From Longimicrobium sp. (GTDB taxonomy: Bacteria > Gemmatimonadota > Gemmatimonadetes > Longimicrobiales > Longimicrobiaceae): a stretch of 64,000 nt of DNA. The notes under the pieces are model-generated. The model saw only the letters and a list, made by a program, of their open reading frames with translations, ran no database searches and had not been told where the DNA came from. Shown here piece by piece: positions 43,060 to 52,108 of the stretch. Numbering within the stretch: the first letter of the stretch is position 1; every line of letters begins with the position of its first letter. The DNA lies in the NCBI GenBank assembly GCA_036377595.1, contig DASUYB010000017.1:1-64000 (forward strand), in the 5' to 3' direction. Both the position numbers and the translations under genes were made by a program.

Positions 43060-43242
43060 TCAGTCCCGCGGGGGCGGGCAGGTGCAGAGGGTGTTCGGGC
43101 AGTAGCTCTGGTACGAGTTCGCGGCGCACCAGGGGTTCGTCGGCACGTCGTGCCCCTTCACCGTTCCGCCTTCCGTCTCGGCTTCCACGGTCTCGAACGA
43201 GGCCACGGCGAGCGTGTCGAGGTCCAGCCTGAGCTTCCTCAT
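43060..43242 (-). CDS. Pinensin-type lanthipeptide-like precursor peptide (orphan)
   Basis: A 60-residue peptide with start ATG 43242 and a strong ribosome binding site (GAGGAGCACCC). The leader MRKLRLDLDTLAVASFET resembles that of pinensin-family and related Cys-rich precursors in gemmatimonads and Bacteroidetes. It is followed by an acidic stretch and GGTVKGHDV, a likely cleavage region, and then a core of about 25 residues with four cysteines (NPWCAANSYQSYCPNTLCTC). Ser and Thr for dehydration are few (three near the core). A possible promoter (TTGTCA, 19 bases, TAGTAT) lies at 43280-43310 on this strand. No LanB/LanC-like or other maturase genes are present in the window. Confidence 0.7.
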   Translation of the reverse strand: MRKLRLDLDTLAVASFETVEAETEGGTVKGHDVPTNPWCAANSYQSYCPNTLCTCPPPRD

Positions 43243-43366
43243 GGGTGCTCCTCGGGATGTGGGTGAAAGCATCATCCCGATACTAAAACAAGACGGGAAT
43301 CGACTGACAAGAGGAGGTCCGGAAGGCGACATTGCTCCACTCGCCCGCCGAGAACGCCGTTCTCCC

Positions 43367-44515
43367 TCATCCCTTCAGCGCCTCGCGGGCGATGACGAGG
43401 CGCTGGATCTCGCTGGTGCCTTCGTAGATGCGCATCACCCGCACGTCGCGGTAGAGGTGCTGGACGGGGCCTTCCTCCATCACCCCCTGCCCGCCGAAGA
43501 GCTGCACCGCGCGGTCGGCGACGCGGCCCACCGCCTCGGTGGCGAAGAGCTTGGCCATCGACGCCTCGCGCGTCACCCGCTCGCCGCGGTCCATCCGCCA
43601 CGCGGCGTCGTAGGTCATCTGCCGTGCGGCGTAGCGGTCGGTCTCGCTGTCGGCGATCATCCACTGCACGCCCTGGAACTGCGCGATCGGCCCGCCGAAC
43701 TGCTCGCGGCTCTTCGCCCGCGCCACCATCGCGTCGATCAGCCGCGCCATCGGCCCCAGCGCGCCCGCGGCCACGGCGATGCGGCCGTGGTCCAGCGCGC
43801 CCATCGCCAGCCGGAACCCCTCGCCCTCCGCGCCGAGAACGTGGGACGAGGGGACGCGCACGCCGTCGAAGCGCAGCCGCGCCTGCGAGTACGGCGGCGT
43901 CCCCATCGTACGCTGCACCTCCTCCACCACCACGCCCTCCATCTCCCGCCGGTCGATCAGGAACGCCGTCACCCCGCCGCGGGTGCCCTTCTCCGGATCG
44001 GTCACCGCGATCACCGTCACCAGCTCGGCGGTGGGGCCGTTGGTGATGTAGTGCTTGGTTCCGTCGATCACCCACTCGTCGCCGTGGCGGACGGCGCGCG
44101 TGCGGATGCGGCCCGCGTCGGAGCCTGCCTCCGGCTCGGTCAGCGCGAACGCCGTCGTCAGGTCGCCTCGCGCCACGGCGGGGACGTATCTCCTCCTCAG
44201 CTCGTCGCTCCCCGCGGTCAGCAGCGCGGACACGCCGATGCCGTTGGACAGCGTCAGCGCGGCCAGGAAGCCGTGGTGCGCGCGGGCGAGCTCCTCGTGC
44301 ACGCGCACTTGGGCGTAGGTGTGGAAGCCCAGGCCGCCGAACTCGCGGGGGATGGTGATGCCGAAGAGCCCCGCCTCCTTCAGCCGCCGCATCCCTTCCG
44401 CGGGGACGGCGCCGGTGCGGAGGATCTCCGGCTCGGCGGGGATCAGCGTCTCGTCGACGATGGCGCGCGCCGATTGGCACAGCGCCTCGATCTCGGGGGT
44501 GGAGCGGGGGTCCAT
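43367..44515 (-). CDS. Acyl-CoA dehydrogenase
   Basis: The 382-residue protein starts at ATG 44515. Signature sequences include TTAFALTEPEAGSDAGRIRT at about 141-160, GLFGITIPREFGGLG near 45-59, and GVQWMIADSETDRYAARQMT in the C-terminal helical domain. The catalytic Glu is in DVRVMRIYEGTSEIQRLVIA near the end. It is an FAD enzyme that introduces the alpha-beta double bond in acyl-CoA substrates during beta-oxidation. Divergently arranged with the SDR gene and close to the FadJ-like gene, which fits fatty-acid catabolism. Confidence 0.93.
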   Translation of the reverse strand: MDPRSTPEIEALCQSARAIVDETLIPAEPEILRTGAVPAEGMRRLKEAGLFGITIPREFGGLGFHTYAQVRVHEELARAHHGFLAALTLSNGIGVSALLTAGSDELRRRYVPAVARGDLTTAFALTEPEAGSDAGRIRTRAVRHGDEWVIDGTKHYITNGPTAELVTVIAVTDPEKGTRGGVTAFLIDRREMEGVVVEEVQRTMGTPPYSQARLRFDGVRVPSSHVLGAEGEGFRLAMGALDHGRIAVAAGALGPMARLIDAMVARAKSREQFGGPIAQFQGVQWMIADSETDRYAARQMTYDAAWRMDRGERVTREASMAKLFATEAVGRVADRAVQLFGGQGVMEEGPVQHLYRDVRVMRIYEGTSEIQRLVIAREALKG

Positions 44516-44807
44516 GCGGGCCGGCGGGCGGAGGGTGGTGACGATGGGGATTGTCCTGAATCTCCATGCAACCGGTCCCGGCGCAAGCAGGAGCGTCGCG
44601 CCCGGTTCTCCGTCACCGTCCCGTCCAGGTGCAGTTTGGACATTCCTGTTGCAGAGTCGGAAGCCAGGGTGGGGCGGATTCACGGCACGGCACTGAGTGA
44701 CGCTCAGTTTTTCCAGTATTTGCAAGGGAAATCCACCGGGTTACATTCCGTCACCCGACCCCGCCGAAGGGCGCCATCGAGACCCGCGACATCGGAGCCG
44801 TACGCAC

Positions 44808-45596
44808 GTGCCCGCACCCGCCCTGCGCGAGCTGTTCGACCTGACCGGGCGCGTGGCGCTGGTGACCGGCGGCGGCCGCGGGCTGGGCGCCGAGATCGCC
44901 GCGGGGCTGGCGCAGGCGGGCGCGTCCGTCGCGGTCGCCTCGCGGAAGCTGGAGGCGTGCGAGGAGGTCGCCCGCGAGCTGCGCGACACGTTCGGCGCCC
45001 GCACGCTGGCGCTGAAGATGGACGTGGCCAGCGAGGACGACGTGCGCGCCGGCGTGGACGCGACGGAGAACGAGTTGGGGCCGGTGGACCTGCTGGTGAA
45101 CAACAGCGGCACCTCGTGGGGCGCGCCGGCGGCCGAGATGCCGCTGGAGGCGTGGCAGAAGGTGATGGAGGTGAACGCCACCGGCGCCTTCCTCTGCTCG
45201 CGCGAGGTGGGCCGCCGGCTGATCGCGCGCGGCGCGCCGGGCGCGATCCTGAACGTGGCCTCGATCGCGGGGCTGGCGGGAACGCCGCCGGAGGTTCTGG
45301 ACGCGGTGGGATATACAGCGAGCAAGGGGGCGCTGATCGCCATGACGCGCGACCTGGCGGTGAAGTGGGCGCGCCACGGCATCCGCGTGAACGCCATCGC
45401 CCCCGGCTTCTTCCCCACGAAGATGTCGAAGGTGGTGCTGGAGCGCGCCGAGAAGGCCATCGCCCGGGCCGTCCCGCTGGGCCGCGTGGGGAGCGAGGGC
45501 GAGCTGATGGGCACCGCCGTCTTCCTCCTCTCCCCCGCCGCCGGCTACGTCACCGGACAGGTGCTGGCGGTGGATGGCGGGCTGACCGCGGGGTAG
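44808..45596 (+). CDS. SDR-family oxidoreductase
   Basis: A 262-residue NAD(P)-dependent enzyme read from GTG 44808, with CGGAG 9 bases upstream. The cofactor motif is TGGGRGLG at residues 20-27, the structural motif is NNSG (98-101), and the catalytic triad is Ser152, Tyr169 and Lys173 (YTASK). The C-terminal APGFFPTKMSK and VTGQVLAVDGG are classical-SDR features. Gluconate 5-dehydrogenase-like and 3-oxoacyl reductase-like enzymes both fit; the substrate is not clear. Beta-oxidation genes flank it. Confidence 0.9.
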   Translation: MPAPALRELFDLTGRVALVTGGGRGLGAEIAAGLAQAGASVAVASRKLEACEEVARELRDTFGARTLALKMDVASEDDVRAGVDATENELGPVDLLVNNSGTSWGAPAAEMPLEAWQKVMEVNATGAFLCSREVGRRLIARGAPGAILNVASIAGLAGTPPEVLDAVGYTASKGALIAMTRDLAVKWARHGIRVNAIAPGFFPTKMSKVVLERAEKAIARAVPLGRVGSEGELMGTAVFLLSPAAGYVTGQVLAVDGGLTAG

Positions 45597-45611
45597 GGGC
45601 TTTTGCCCAGG

Positions 45612-45660
45612 CGAATGAATTCGCGGCAACAACAGCACAAAGTCCCTGCAGGACTGCCGC
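45612..45660. repeat. Dispersed element family H, copy 3
   Basis: GCGAATGAATTCGCGGCAAC then AACAGCACAAAGTCCCTGCA with a following complementary GGACT. It starts 15 bases after the SDR stop codon. Confidence 0.6.
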
Positions 45661-45703
45661 CGCGGCATTCCGGCGACGAGCCGACATTGAAGCGGCGCTG
45701 AGT

Positions 45704-45886
45704 TCTCCCCTCCCCTGCGGAGCGGGGGAGGGGCCGGGGGAGGGGGCCACCCGCGGCCGCGCAGGCATCTGCATCTCGCGCGGGGATCGCCCTCCGCGCT
45801 GAGTGGCCGCGAGCGAAGCGAGCCCCGGTCCCTCCCCCAGTTGGTTTTGGGGGAGGGACAGGCGCGAAGCGCCAGGGAGAGGGCGG
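45704..45886. repeat. Dispersed element family F, long copy
   Basis: Opposed G-rich and C-rich tracts (CTCCCCTCCCCTGCGGAGCG; GGGGGAGGG; CCCTCCCCCAGTTGGTTTTG; GGCGCGAAGCGCCAGGGAGA) with internal hairpins. The 25-base core CCCTCCCCCAGT-GGTTTTGG and the following GCGCGAAGCGC also occur at 62287-62343. The stretch fills the gap between the SDR and FadJ-like genes. Confidence 0.7.
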
Positions 45887-45944
45887 CGGGCACGACATGT
45901 CGTTGTAGAGCAGGCGTAAGACCAACCACATTCAGGAGATCCGG

Positions 45945-48116
45945 ATGGCAAGCACGCTGACCGAGGAGCCGGTCGTGGCCGCCCCGTCGCCCGTCCGCAT
46001 GGACGTGGAGGACGGCATCGCCATCGTCCGCCTCAACCAGCCCGGAAAGCCGCAGAACGTCATCTCCGCCGACCTGGTCATGGCGATGCACGAGATCCTG
46101 GACCGGCTGGAGGGCGGCGGCGAGGGCGTGCGCGCGGCGATCCTCATCTCCGACAAGAAGGGGAGCTGGATCGCCGGCGCCGACATCGACCAGTTCAAGG
46201 ACTTCCGGACGCCCGCCGACGGCGAGAACGCCAGCCGCGAGGGGCAGAAGCTGCTCAACCGCCTGGAGCGCCTGGTCATCCCCACCGTCGCCGCCATCGA
46301 CGGCGCGGCGCTGGGCGGCGGGCTGGAGACGGCGCTGGCCTGCACCTACCGCATCGCCACCGACTCGCCGAAGACCAAGATCGGGCTGCCGGAGGTGAAC
46401 CTGGGGATCATCCCCGGCGCGGGCGGCACCGCGCGCCTCCCGCGCCTCGTCGGTCTCGCCGGCGCGCTGGAGCTGATGCTGACCGGGAAGCAGCTCGACG
46501 GCCGCCGCGCCCGCTCCACCGGCGTGGTCGACGAGGTCGTCCCCGCCCCCGTCCTCCTGCGCGAGGCGAAGCGGGCGGCGAAGGACCTCGCCTCGGGGAA
46601 GCTGAAGCCGAAGGGCGCGCGCCGCCGCGGCTCGCCGAAATTCGCCGAGAACCTCCCCGGGGTGCGCGGCTTCATCCTGCGCAAGGCGCGGCAAGGGGTG
46701 ATGAGCAAGACGCACGGCCTCTACCCCGCGCCGCTCAAGCTGCTCGAGGTGGTGGACCGCGGCCTCGACAAGCGCATCGACGACGCGCTCGAGCTCGAGG
46801 CGAAGGCGTTCGGCGAGTTGGCGGTGACGCCGGAGGCGCGCTCGCTGGTGCACCTCTTCTTCACCTCCACCGCGGCGAAGAACGACCCCCCCGTGCCGGA
46901 GGGGACGAAGCCGCAGGACGTGGACCACATCGCCGTGGTCGGCGCGGGGTTCATGGGCGCGGGGATCGCCGCCGTCAGCGCGGAGAGCGGGATCGAGGTG
47001 CGGCTGAAGGACGTGAAGCCGGAAGCGGCGGCGAAGGGGCTCAGGACGGCGCGCGAGACGCTGATCAAGCGGGCCAAGCGCAAGAAGCTGAAGCCGTACC
47101 AGATCACCGCCATCATCGACCGCGTGGAGCCGACCGCCGAGTACACCGGCTTCCACACGGCCGACGTCATCGTCGAGGCGGTGTTCGAGGAGGTGTCGCT
47201 CAAGCACAGCGTGATCAAGGAGATCGAGGCGCACATCGGCCCGGAGACGGTGCTCGGCTCCAACACGTCGACGATCCCCATCTCGCGGCTGGCGGAGGCG
47301 TCGGCGCACCCGGAGAACGTGATCGGGCTGCACTTCTTCTCGCCCGTGGACAAGATGCCGCTGCTGGAGATCATCACCCATCCCGGCACCGCGCCGTGGG
47401 TGACGGCGACCAGTCACGCGTACGGGAAGAAGATCGGGAAGACGCCGATCATCGTGAACGACAGCCCGGGCTTCTTCGCCAACCGCATCCTCAGCCCCTA
47501 CATGGCCGAGGCCGCGCTCCTGCTGGAAGAGGGCGTGCGCATCGAGGACATCGACAGGGCGATGGTGACGTGGGGCTATCCCGTGGGCCCCATCACCCTG
47601 TACGACGAGGTGGGGCTGGACGTGGCGCAGAAGGCGGGGACGATCATGGCCGAGGCCTTCGCCGACCGGATGACGCCGGTGACGGTGATCCAGAAGATGG
47701 TGGCGGACGGGCGGCTGGGGCGGAAGAACGGGAAGGGCTTCTTCAAGTATGGGGAAGACGGGAAGAAGACCGAGCCGGACGAGGCCGTGTACGCGCTGAT
47801 CGGCAACCCCGCGCCGAAGAAGCTGGAGCGCAAGGAGATCCAGGACCGGCTCGGGCTGATGATGGTGAACGAGGCGGTGCGCACGCTGGAGGAAGGCGTC
47901 CTGCACTCCGCGCGCGACGGCGACGTGGGCGCGGTGATGGGGATCGGCTTCCCGCCCTTCCGCGGCGGCCCGTTCTGGTACGTGGACACCGTCGGCGCGG
48001 CGGACGTGGTGCAGCGCCTGCGCGCGCTGCAGGCGAAGCACGGCAAGCGCTTCGCCCCCGCGCAGATGCTGGTGGACTACGCCGAGCAGGGGAAGAAGTT
48101 CTTCCCCGAAGGCTGA
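45945..48116 (+). CDS. fadJ: Fatty acid oxidation protein: enoyl-CoA hydratase / 3-hydroxyacyl-CoA dehydrogenase (FadJ-like)
   Basis: The 723-residue protein starts at ATG 45945 behind CAGGAGATCCGG. The N-terminal crotonase domain has [11 protein letters not shown] and [16 protein letters not shown] (oxyanion hole glycines and catalytic Glu) and [20 protein letters not shown] with the second Glu. The NAD-binding domain begins [15 protein letters not shown]-like sequence at about 326 ([20 protein letters not shown]). HCDH catalytic residues appear in [20 protein letters not shown] (His) and [17 protein letters not shown]. It catalyses two consecutive beta-oxidation steps in the cytoplasm; the thiolase subunit is not in the window. 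Confidence 0.95.
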   Translation: MASTLTEEPVVAAPSPVRMDVEDGIAIVRLNQPGKPQNVISADLVMAMHEILDRLEGGGEGVRAAILISDKKGSWIAGADIDQFKDFRTPADGENASREGQKLLNRLERLVIPTVAAIDGAALGGGLETALACTYRIATDSPKTKIGLPEVNLGIIPGAGGTARLPRLVGLAGALELMLTGKQLDGRRARSTGVVDEVVPAPVLLREAKRAAKDLASGKLKPKGARRRGSPKFAENLPGVRGFILRKARQGVMSKTHGLYPAPLKLLEVVDRGLDKRIDDALELEAKAFGELAVTPEARSLVHLFFTSTAAKNDPPVPEGTKPQDVDHIAVVGAGFMGAGIAAVSAESGIEVRLKDVKPEAAAKGLRTARETLIKRAKRKKLKPYQITAIIDRVEPTAEYTGFHTADVIVEAVFEEVSLKHSVIKEIEAHIGPETVLGSNTSTIPISRLAEASAHPENVIGLHFFSPVDKMPLLEIITHPGTAPWVTATSHAYGKKIGKTPIIVNDSPGFFANRILSPYMAEAALLLEEGVRIEDIDRAMVTWGYPVGPITLYDEVGLDVAQKAGTIMAEAFADRMTPVTVIQKMVADGRLGRKNGKGFFKYGEDGKKTEPDEAVYALIGNPAPKKLERKEIQDRLGLMMVNEAVRTLEEGVLHSARDGDVGAVMGIGFPPFRGGPFWYVDTVGAADVVQRLRALQAKHGKRFAPAQMLVDYAEQGKKFFPEG

Positions 48117-48120
48117 GCGC

Positions 48121-49089
48121 GTGAGCCTGGCCGTCCAGGTCGCCCCCGGCGTCCACCGCGTCTCCGTCCCCCTCCCCTTTCCGCCCGGCGAGGTGGCCGC
48201 GTGGGTGATCGAGGGCGACGAGGGGCACACGCTGGTGGACACGGGGATCGACACCCCGCCCGCCCGCGATGCCCTCCGCGCCGCCGCCGACGAGGTGGGG
48301 GTCACGCGCGAGTCGCTGGCGTACGTCGTCCTCACCCACGCCCACCCGGACCACTACGGGCTGGCCGGCCCCGTGCGCGAGTGGAGCGGCGCGCGGGTCG
48401 CCATCCACGAGGAGGAGGAGAAGCTCGCGCGCCGCTTCGTGGACCGCTGGCCCGAGGACCGGCTGCACGCGGCCGAGGTGTTCGCGGAGATCGGCGTCCC
48501 CGCGGCGGTGATCCCCGGCTTCCTGCGCGCGAGCGACCTGATCCACTCGTTCTACGCGTGCTTCCACCCCGACATCGTGCTCACCGGCGCGCGCGGGCCG
48601 CTCCCGGGCGGCGGGGGATGGGAGTGGATCCACACGCCCGGGCACTCGCCGGGGCACGTCACCGTCTATCACCCGGAGCGGCGGATCCTGATCACGGGCG
48701 ACCACGTGCTCCCGCGCATCTCGCCCAACATCGGCGCGGACATGTACGCGTCGGAGCCGCTGTCGGACTACCTCGCGTCGCTCCGCGCGCTGCGCGAGCT
48801 CCCCGTGGACCTCGTCCTCCCGTCGCACGGCGAGCCGTTCGAGGACCTGGCCAGCCGCATCGACGCCATCGCCGCGCACCACGACGAGCGCAACGGGCAG
48901 ATCCTGGCCTTCCTCGCCGCCGGCCCGCGCACCTCGTTCGACGTCGCCCGCGGCGTGTTCGGCGACCTGCCGCCCGACAACCTGCTGCACGCGGTGCGCG
49001 AGAGCCGCGCGCACCTCGCCTACCTCGAGCGCCACGGCCGCGTCCGCCACTCGCGCGACGCCGGGGTGGAGACGTGGCGGCTGGCGTGA
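48121..49089 (+). CDS. MBL-fold metallo-hydrolase
   Basis: A 322-residue protein read from GTG 48121, 4 bases after the FadJ stop. Zinc-binding residues of the metallo-beta-lactamase fold are visible: HAHPDH at 73-78, a His in HTPGHSPGH, and an Asp in ITGDHVLPRI, then LPSHGEPF. The C-terminal 70 residues form a winged-helix-like region (FDVARGVFGDLPPDNLLHAV, then ESRAHLAYLERHGRVR) as in LACTB2-type and thioesterase-type members. Likely a hydrolase acting on CoA thioesters or lactones; coupling to fadJ supports an acyl-CoA link. Confidence 0.88.
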   Translation: MSLAVQVAPGVHRVSVPLPFPPGEVAAWVIEGDEGHTLVDTGIDTPPARDALRAAADEVGVTRESLAYVVLTHAHPDHYGLAGPVREWSGARVAIHEEEEKLARRFVDRWPEDRLHAAEVFAEIGVPAAVIPGFLRASDLIHSFYACFHPDIVLTGARGPLPGGGGWEWIHTPGHSPGHVTVYHPERRILITGDHVLPRISPNIGADMYASEPLSDYLASLRALRELPVDLVLPSHGEPFEDLASRIDAIAAHHDERNGQILAFLAAGPRTSFDVARGVFGDLPPDNLLHAVRESRAHLAYLERHGRVRHSRDAGVETWRLA

Positions 49090-49122
49090 CCCGGACCGCA
49101 TCCGGAGCCTGCGCGCACGAAC

Positions 49123-49156
49123 GGAGGCCCGGCAGCCACGCGGCTGCCGGGCCTCC
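49123..49156 (+). terminator. Terminator-like hairpin
   Basis: 15-base-pair perfect stem GGAGGCCCGGCAGCC/GGCTGCCGGGCCTCC with a 4-base loop, followed by TCATCGCTTCCTTTC. It lies between two convergent genes. Confidence 0.75.
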
Positions 49157-49200
49157 TCATCGCTTCCTTTCTCCTTTGCCCGCGCCACCGGACGACGACG

Positions 49201-50166
49201 CTACCGCCCCGGACCTCCGAATGCCGCGAGCTCCTGCTGCGCCTCGCTGAGCGCAGCGATCCGGCGGTTCAGCTCGGGGTTTTCCTGTCTCCAGTGGAAC
49301 TGGCCTCTCATGGCGAGCTCGCGGTTCTGCGCTTCCTCCGCGCGCAGGTAGCTGTCCAGCCTCAGCCCCGCCGCCGCGAACCGGTCCATGGCGTCGAACG
49401 GGCGGGTGGCGTCCGGCGCCGTCAGCGCCTGGCGCATCCCGCGCACGATCTCCTTCACCACGGGCGCGGGGATGCCGGCCTCGCGGAAGCGCACCTCGCC
49501 GCGTTCCGCGACGTAGTCCGAGAACGACCGGCGCATCGCCACGCTGGCGCGGCTCAGGCGGGTGAACCAGTCCTCCACGACCGGATACGCCGACGGGTGC
49601 TCGATGTAGTGGGTCGAGGGCCATCCCGGCACGTCGAACGGCTTGTCGACCCCGTACTGCTCGGCCACGAACTGCCCGTACGCCGCCGCGTCGTCGAAGC
49701 ACAGCCGGATGCCGTGGATGGCGCGGACGCGGTAGAGGAACGGCGCGCTCGCAACCATCCTGGCCACGGCCTGCGGCCCGCTGCGCGCCTCCATCGCGTC
49801 GAGGTCGGCATCGTACTGCGCCCACTGCGACTTCGCGCGCAGGCACATCGCGCCGGCCAGGGGAAGCATCACCAGCGCCGCGAACACCGGCGCGCGCGCG
49901 GACCGCGCCGGTGACGTCAGGTTCAGGAGAAACGCCAGCGTCCAGCACATCCCCGCGAACACCATCCCCGCGAAGATCCCCACCGGCGAGCGGGTGACAT
50001 AGACGCCCGCGGCGATGGTGGCCAGCGTGGCGGGCAGCCCCGCCCACAACCACGACGGGAGATCGATCTCCAGCGAGTGGCCCGGCTCGGGAACCGCGCG
50101 AGCGGGCGACACGTGGATCTCGATGCGGCGCGCGGGTGCGGGCGGCCCGTCGGTGTGGAGGGACAT
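49201..50166 (-). CDS. Membrane protein of unknown function, 321 residues
   Basis: Starts at ATG 50166 (MSLHTDGPPAPARRIEIHVS). Three hydrophobic segments occupy about 39-110 (LWAGLPATLATIAAGVYVTR; GIFAGMVFAGMCWTLAFLLN; VFAALVMLPLAGAMCLRA). The C-terminal 200 residues are soluble and helical (RSFSDYVAERGEVRFREAGI; LRAEEAQNRELAMRGQFHWR). No domain recognised. The similarity of layout to the 41705 protein (three N-terminal helices and a large soluble tail) is noted, but the sequences do not align by eye. Confidence 0.65.
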   Translation of the reverse strand: MSLHTDGPPAPARRIEIHVSPARAVPEPGHSLEIDLPSWLWAGLPATLATIAAGVYVTRSPVGIFAGMVFAGMCWTLAFLLNLTSPARSARAPVFAALVMLPLAGAMCLRAKSQWAQYDADLDAMEARSGPQAVARMVASAPFLYRVRAIHGIRLCFDDAAAYGQFVAEQYGVDKPFDVPGWPSTHYIEHPSAYPVVEDWFTRLSRASVAMRRSFSDYVAERGEVRFREAGIPAPVVKEIVRGMRQALTAPDATRPFDAMDRFAAAGLRLDSYLRAEEAQNRELAMRGQFHWRQENPELNRRIAALSEAQQELAAFGGPGR

Positions 50167-50348
50167 GGGACGCGGTCGGGCGGGTGGGATTGGGCCGGGA
50201 GAGAATGGAATCGGCCGGACGTGAGGGTCGGAACCGCAAGATAAACGCGTGGCGTCGAGCGAAGCAAGCGTCTCCAAACGAGCGAGGCTCCGGCCGGGCG
50301 GCGTGGAGACCCGGCACCCGGCGTAGACTGGAGTTCACGAAGAAGGGC

Positions 50349-50412
50349 TCACGCAGAGTCAGCAGCAGTTGAAACCGCAGTTCGACTGCTTACCCTGCTA
50401 ACTCTGCGTGAG
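50349..50412. repeat. Dispersed inverted repeat family C, copy 2
   Basis: Ends TCACGCAGAGTCAGCAGCAG and CCTGCTAACTCTGCGTGAGA. It lies in the divergent space between the 49201 gene and the CoA-binding protein. Confidence 0.8.
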
Positions 50413-50512
50413 ACTTCCTGTTAGATATGTTAATGATGAGGGGCTTGCATGTGGAGACTGTTCGCGCCACCATTCGTTCACACGAACTCTTCGAAATGAT
50501 GGAGGAATGGGG

Positions 50513-50959
50513 ATGGCGGACGACTGGCAGCAGAACCTGATCACCCGCGGCGAGGAGATCGCGCAGATCTGGCGCGAGGTGCGGCGCATCGCGGTGCTGG
50601 GGATGAAGACCGAGGCGCAGGCCGGGCAGCCGGCCTTCTACGTCCCCGAGTACCTGCACCGCGCGGGCTACGACATCATCCCCGTGCCGGTCTACTTCCC
50701 CGACGCCACGCACATCCTGGGGAAGCACGTCTACCGCAGGCTCGCCGACATCCCCGGCGAGATCGACATGGTGAACGTCTTCCGCCGCTCGCAGGACGTG
50801 CCGCCGCACGTGGACGACATCCTGGCATCGAGTCCGAAGGTCGTGTGGATGCAGAGCGGCATCCGCCACGAGGAGTCGGCGCGGCGCCTGGCCGAGGCGG
50901 GGATCCGCGTGGTGCAGGACCGCTGCGCCATGGTCGAGCACCGCCGCTACGCCCACTGA
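50513..50959 (+). CDS. CoA-binding domain protein (YccU-like)
   Basis: The 148-residue protein starts at ATG 50513 behind GGAGGAATGGGG. The family pattern is plain: RRIAVLGMKTEAQAGQPAFY at about 24-43, VPEYLHRAGYDIIPVPVYFP, then IDMVNVFRRSQDVPPHVDDI and PKVVWMQSGIRHEESARRLA, with CAMVEHRRY at the end (Cys and His conserved in the family). These single-domain proteins bind CoA through a Rossmann-like fold; physiological role unclear. Confidence 0.92.
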   Translation: MADDWQQNLITRGEEIAQIWREVRRIAVLGMKTEAQAGQPAFYVPEYLHRAGYDIIPVPVYFPDATHILGKHVYRRLADIPGEIDMVNVFRRSQDVPPHVDDILASSPKVVWMQSGIRHEESARRLAEAGIRVVQDRCAMVEHRRYAH

Positions 50960-50976
50960 GAACAGAAACAAAAGTC

Positions 50977-51044
50977 TCACGCAGAGCAGCAGAGGCAGCA
51001 GGGGACCACGGTGAGTTCTCCGCTGCCTCTGCTGCTCTGCGTGA
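50977..51044. repeat. Dispersed inverted repeat family C, copy 3
   Basis: Ends TCACGCAGAGCAGCAGAGGC and GCTGCTCTGCGTGAG; GCCCCTGTTTTTTT follows, so this copy closely resembles a Rho-independent terminator. It begins 17 bases after the CoA-binding gene. Confidence 0.85.
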
Positions 51045-51191
51045 GCCCCTGTTTTTTTCTTCTGCCGATTGAGATTGGTTCTCAAACATCCGTCGCAAGA
51101 CGCGTCTGCGGAGGATCTAACTCGTAGCAGCGCAAATGCTTGTCTTGAGAGACGATACGCTGCCCGCCGCGCGAAAGCCGCCCGGCGGGCA

Positions 51192-51220
51192 TTGCCGTTT
51201 GATTGGGGGGGTGCTATATG
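51192..51220 (+). promoter_or_regulatory. Sigma-70-like promoter of the act operon
   Basis: TTGCCG (51192-51197), a 17-base spacer with a G-run, and TATATG (51215-51220). The first gene of the operon starts 127 bases downstream; no other good pair is seen in the 50960-51346 gap. Confidence 0.6.
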
Positions 51221-51346
51221 GGTGTGCTTCCGAGCGGGGTCAGTGAAATACGGGCTCCGCCGCGGGTGCAGGGGAGCCGCAGGCGGCCGGCGGGGACGGG
51301 ACCCCGGCGGGCGCAGTGCGGCAACGGTTTTCTCCGTCAGGCACAC

Positions 51347-52033
51347 ATGAAGAGAGCCTTATCCACACTCGGCCTCGCGCTGCTCGCGATCGCCGCCGCG
51401 TCGTGCCGCGGATACTCGGCCGACGAGGGCGACGCCCCCGACCAGCCGATCGCCTTCTACCACAGCGTGCACGCGGGGCAGAACAACATCCCCTGCGCGT
51501 ACTGCCACTACACCGCCGACCGCTCGCCGGACGCCGGCATTCCCCCCGTGCAGCTGTGCGTGGGGTGCCACGTGCCCGGCAGCAGCGCGCCCGGCGCGGT
51601 GGCCAGCCAGGCGTCGCTCGCCTACCCGACGGCGCAGCGCGACACCTTCTGGAACCGCCAGGCCAGCCTGCTGGTGGACTACTGGAAGCGCGGCCAGGCC
51701 ATCCCCTGGGTGCGCATCCACAAGATCCCCGAGCACGCCAAGTTCCCGCACTACATGCACGTGAACGCCGGCCTCCAGTGCCAGACGTGCCACGGGCAGG
51801 TGCAGGAGATGAAGAAGGTGTGGCAGGTCAACTCGCTGCGCATGGGGTGGTGCATCGAGTGCCACCGCGGCGAGACGCCGCTCTCCGCCGTCGAGGAGGC
51901 CAGCGTGCGGGCGCGGTCGTCGTTCGTCCGCCGCGTGCGCGAGCTGCGCGCCGCGGGGAACGACGTGCGCGGCGTGCCCGCCACCCGCCCCAACCAGCGC
52001 GCCTCCACCGACTGCGTGGCGTGCCACTACTGA
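51347..52033 (+). CDS. actA: Alternative complex III subunit ActA, pentaheme cytochrome c
   Basis: The 228-residue protein starts at ATG 51347 with a lipoprotein signal peptide (MKRALSTLGLALLAIAAASC, Cys20). Five CxxCH haem sites lie at residues 50, 71, 145, 169 and 223. WVRIHKIPEHAKFPHYMHVN is a family-typical region with haem ligands. ActA is the extracytoplasmic cytochrome subunit of alternative complex III, which oxidises menaquinol or another quinol and passes electrons to cytochrome c or an oxidase. First gene of a six-gene operon. Confidence 0.95.
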   Translation: MKRALSTLGLALLAIAAASCRGYSADEGDAPDQPIAFYHSVHAGQNNIPCAYCHYTADRSPDAGIPPVQLCVGCHVPGSSAPGAVASQASLAYPTAQRDTFWNRQASLLVDYWKRGQAIPWVRIHKIPEHAKFPHYMHVNAGLQCQTCHGQVQEMKKVWQVNSLRMGWCIECHRGETPLSAVEEASVRARSSFVRRVRELRAAGNDVRGVPATRPNQRASTDCVACHY

Positions 52034-52108
52034 TGACGATCCGAGCGCGACAGGACGGAGCGCCGGCGGCCGCGGCCGCGGCGGGCGCCCCCAGTGCCAG
52101 GAGCAAGC

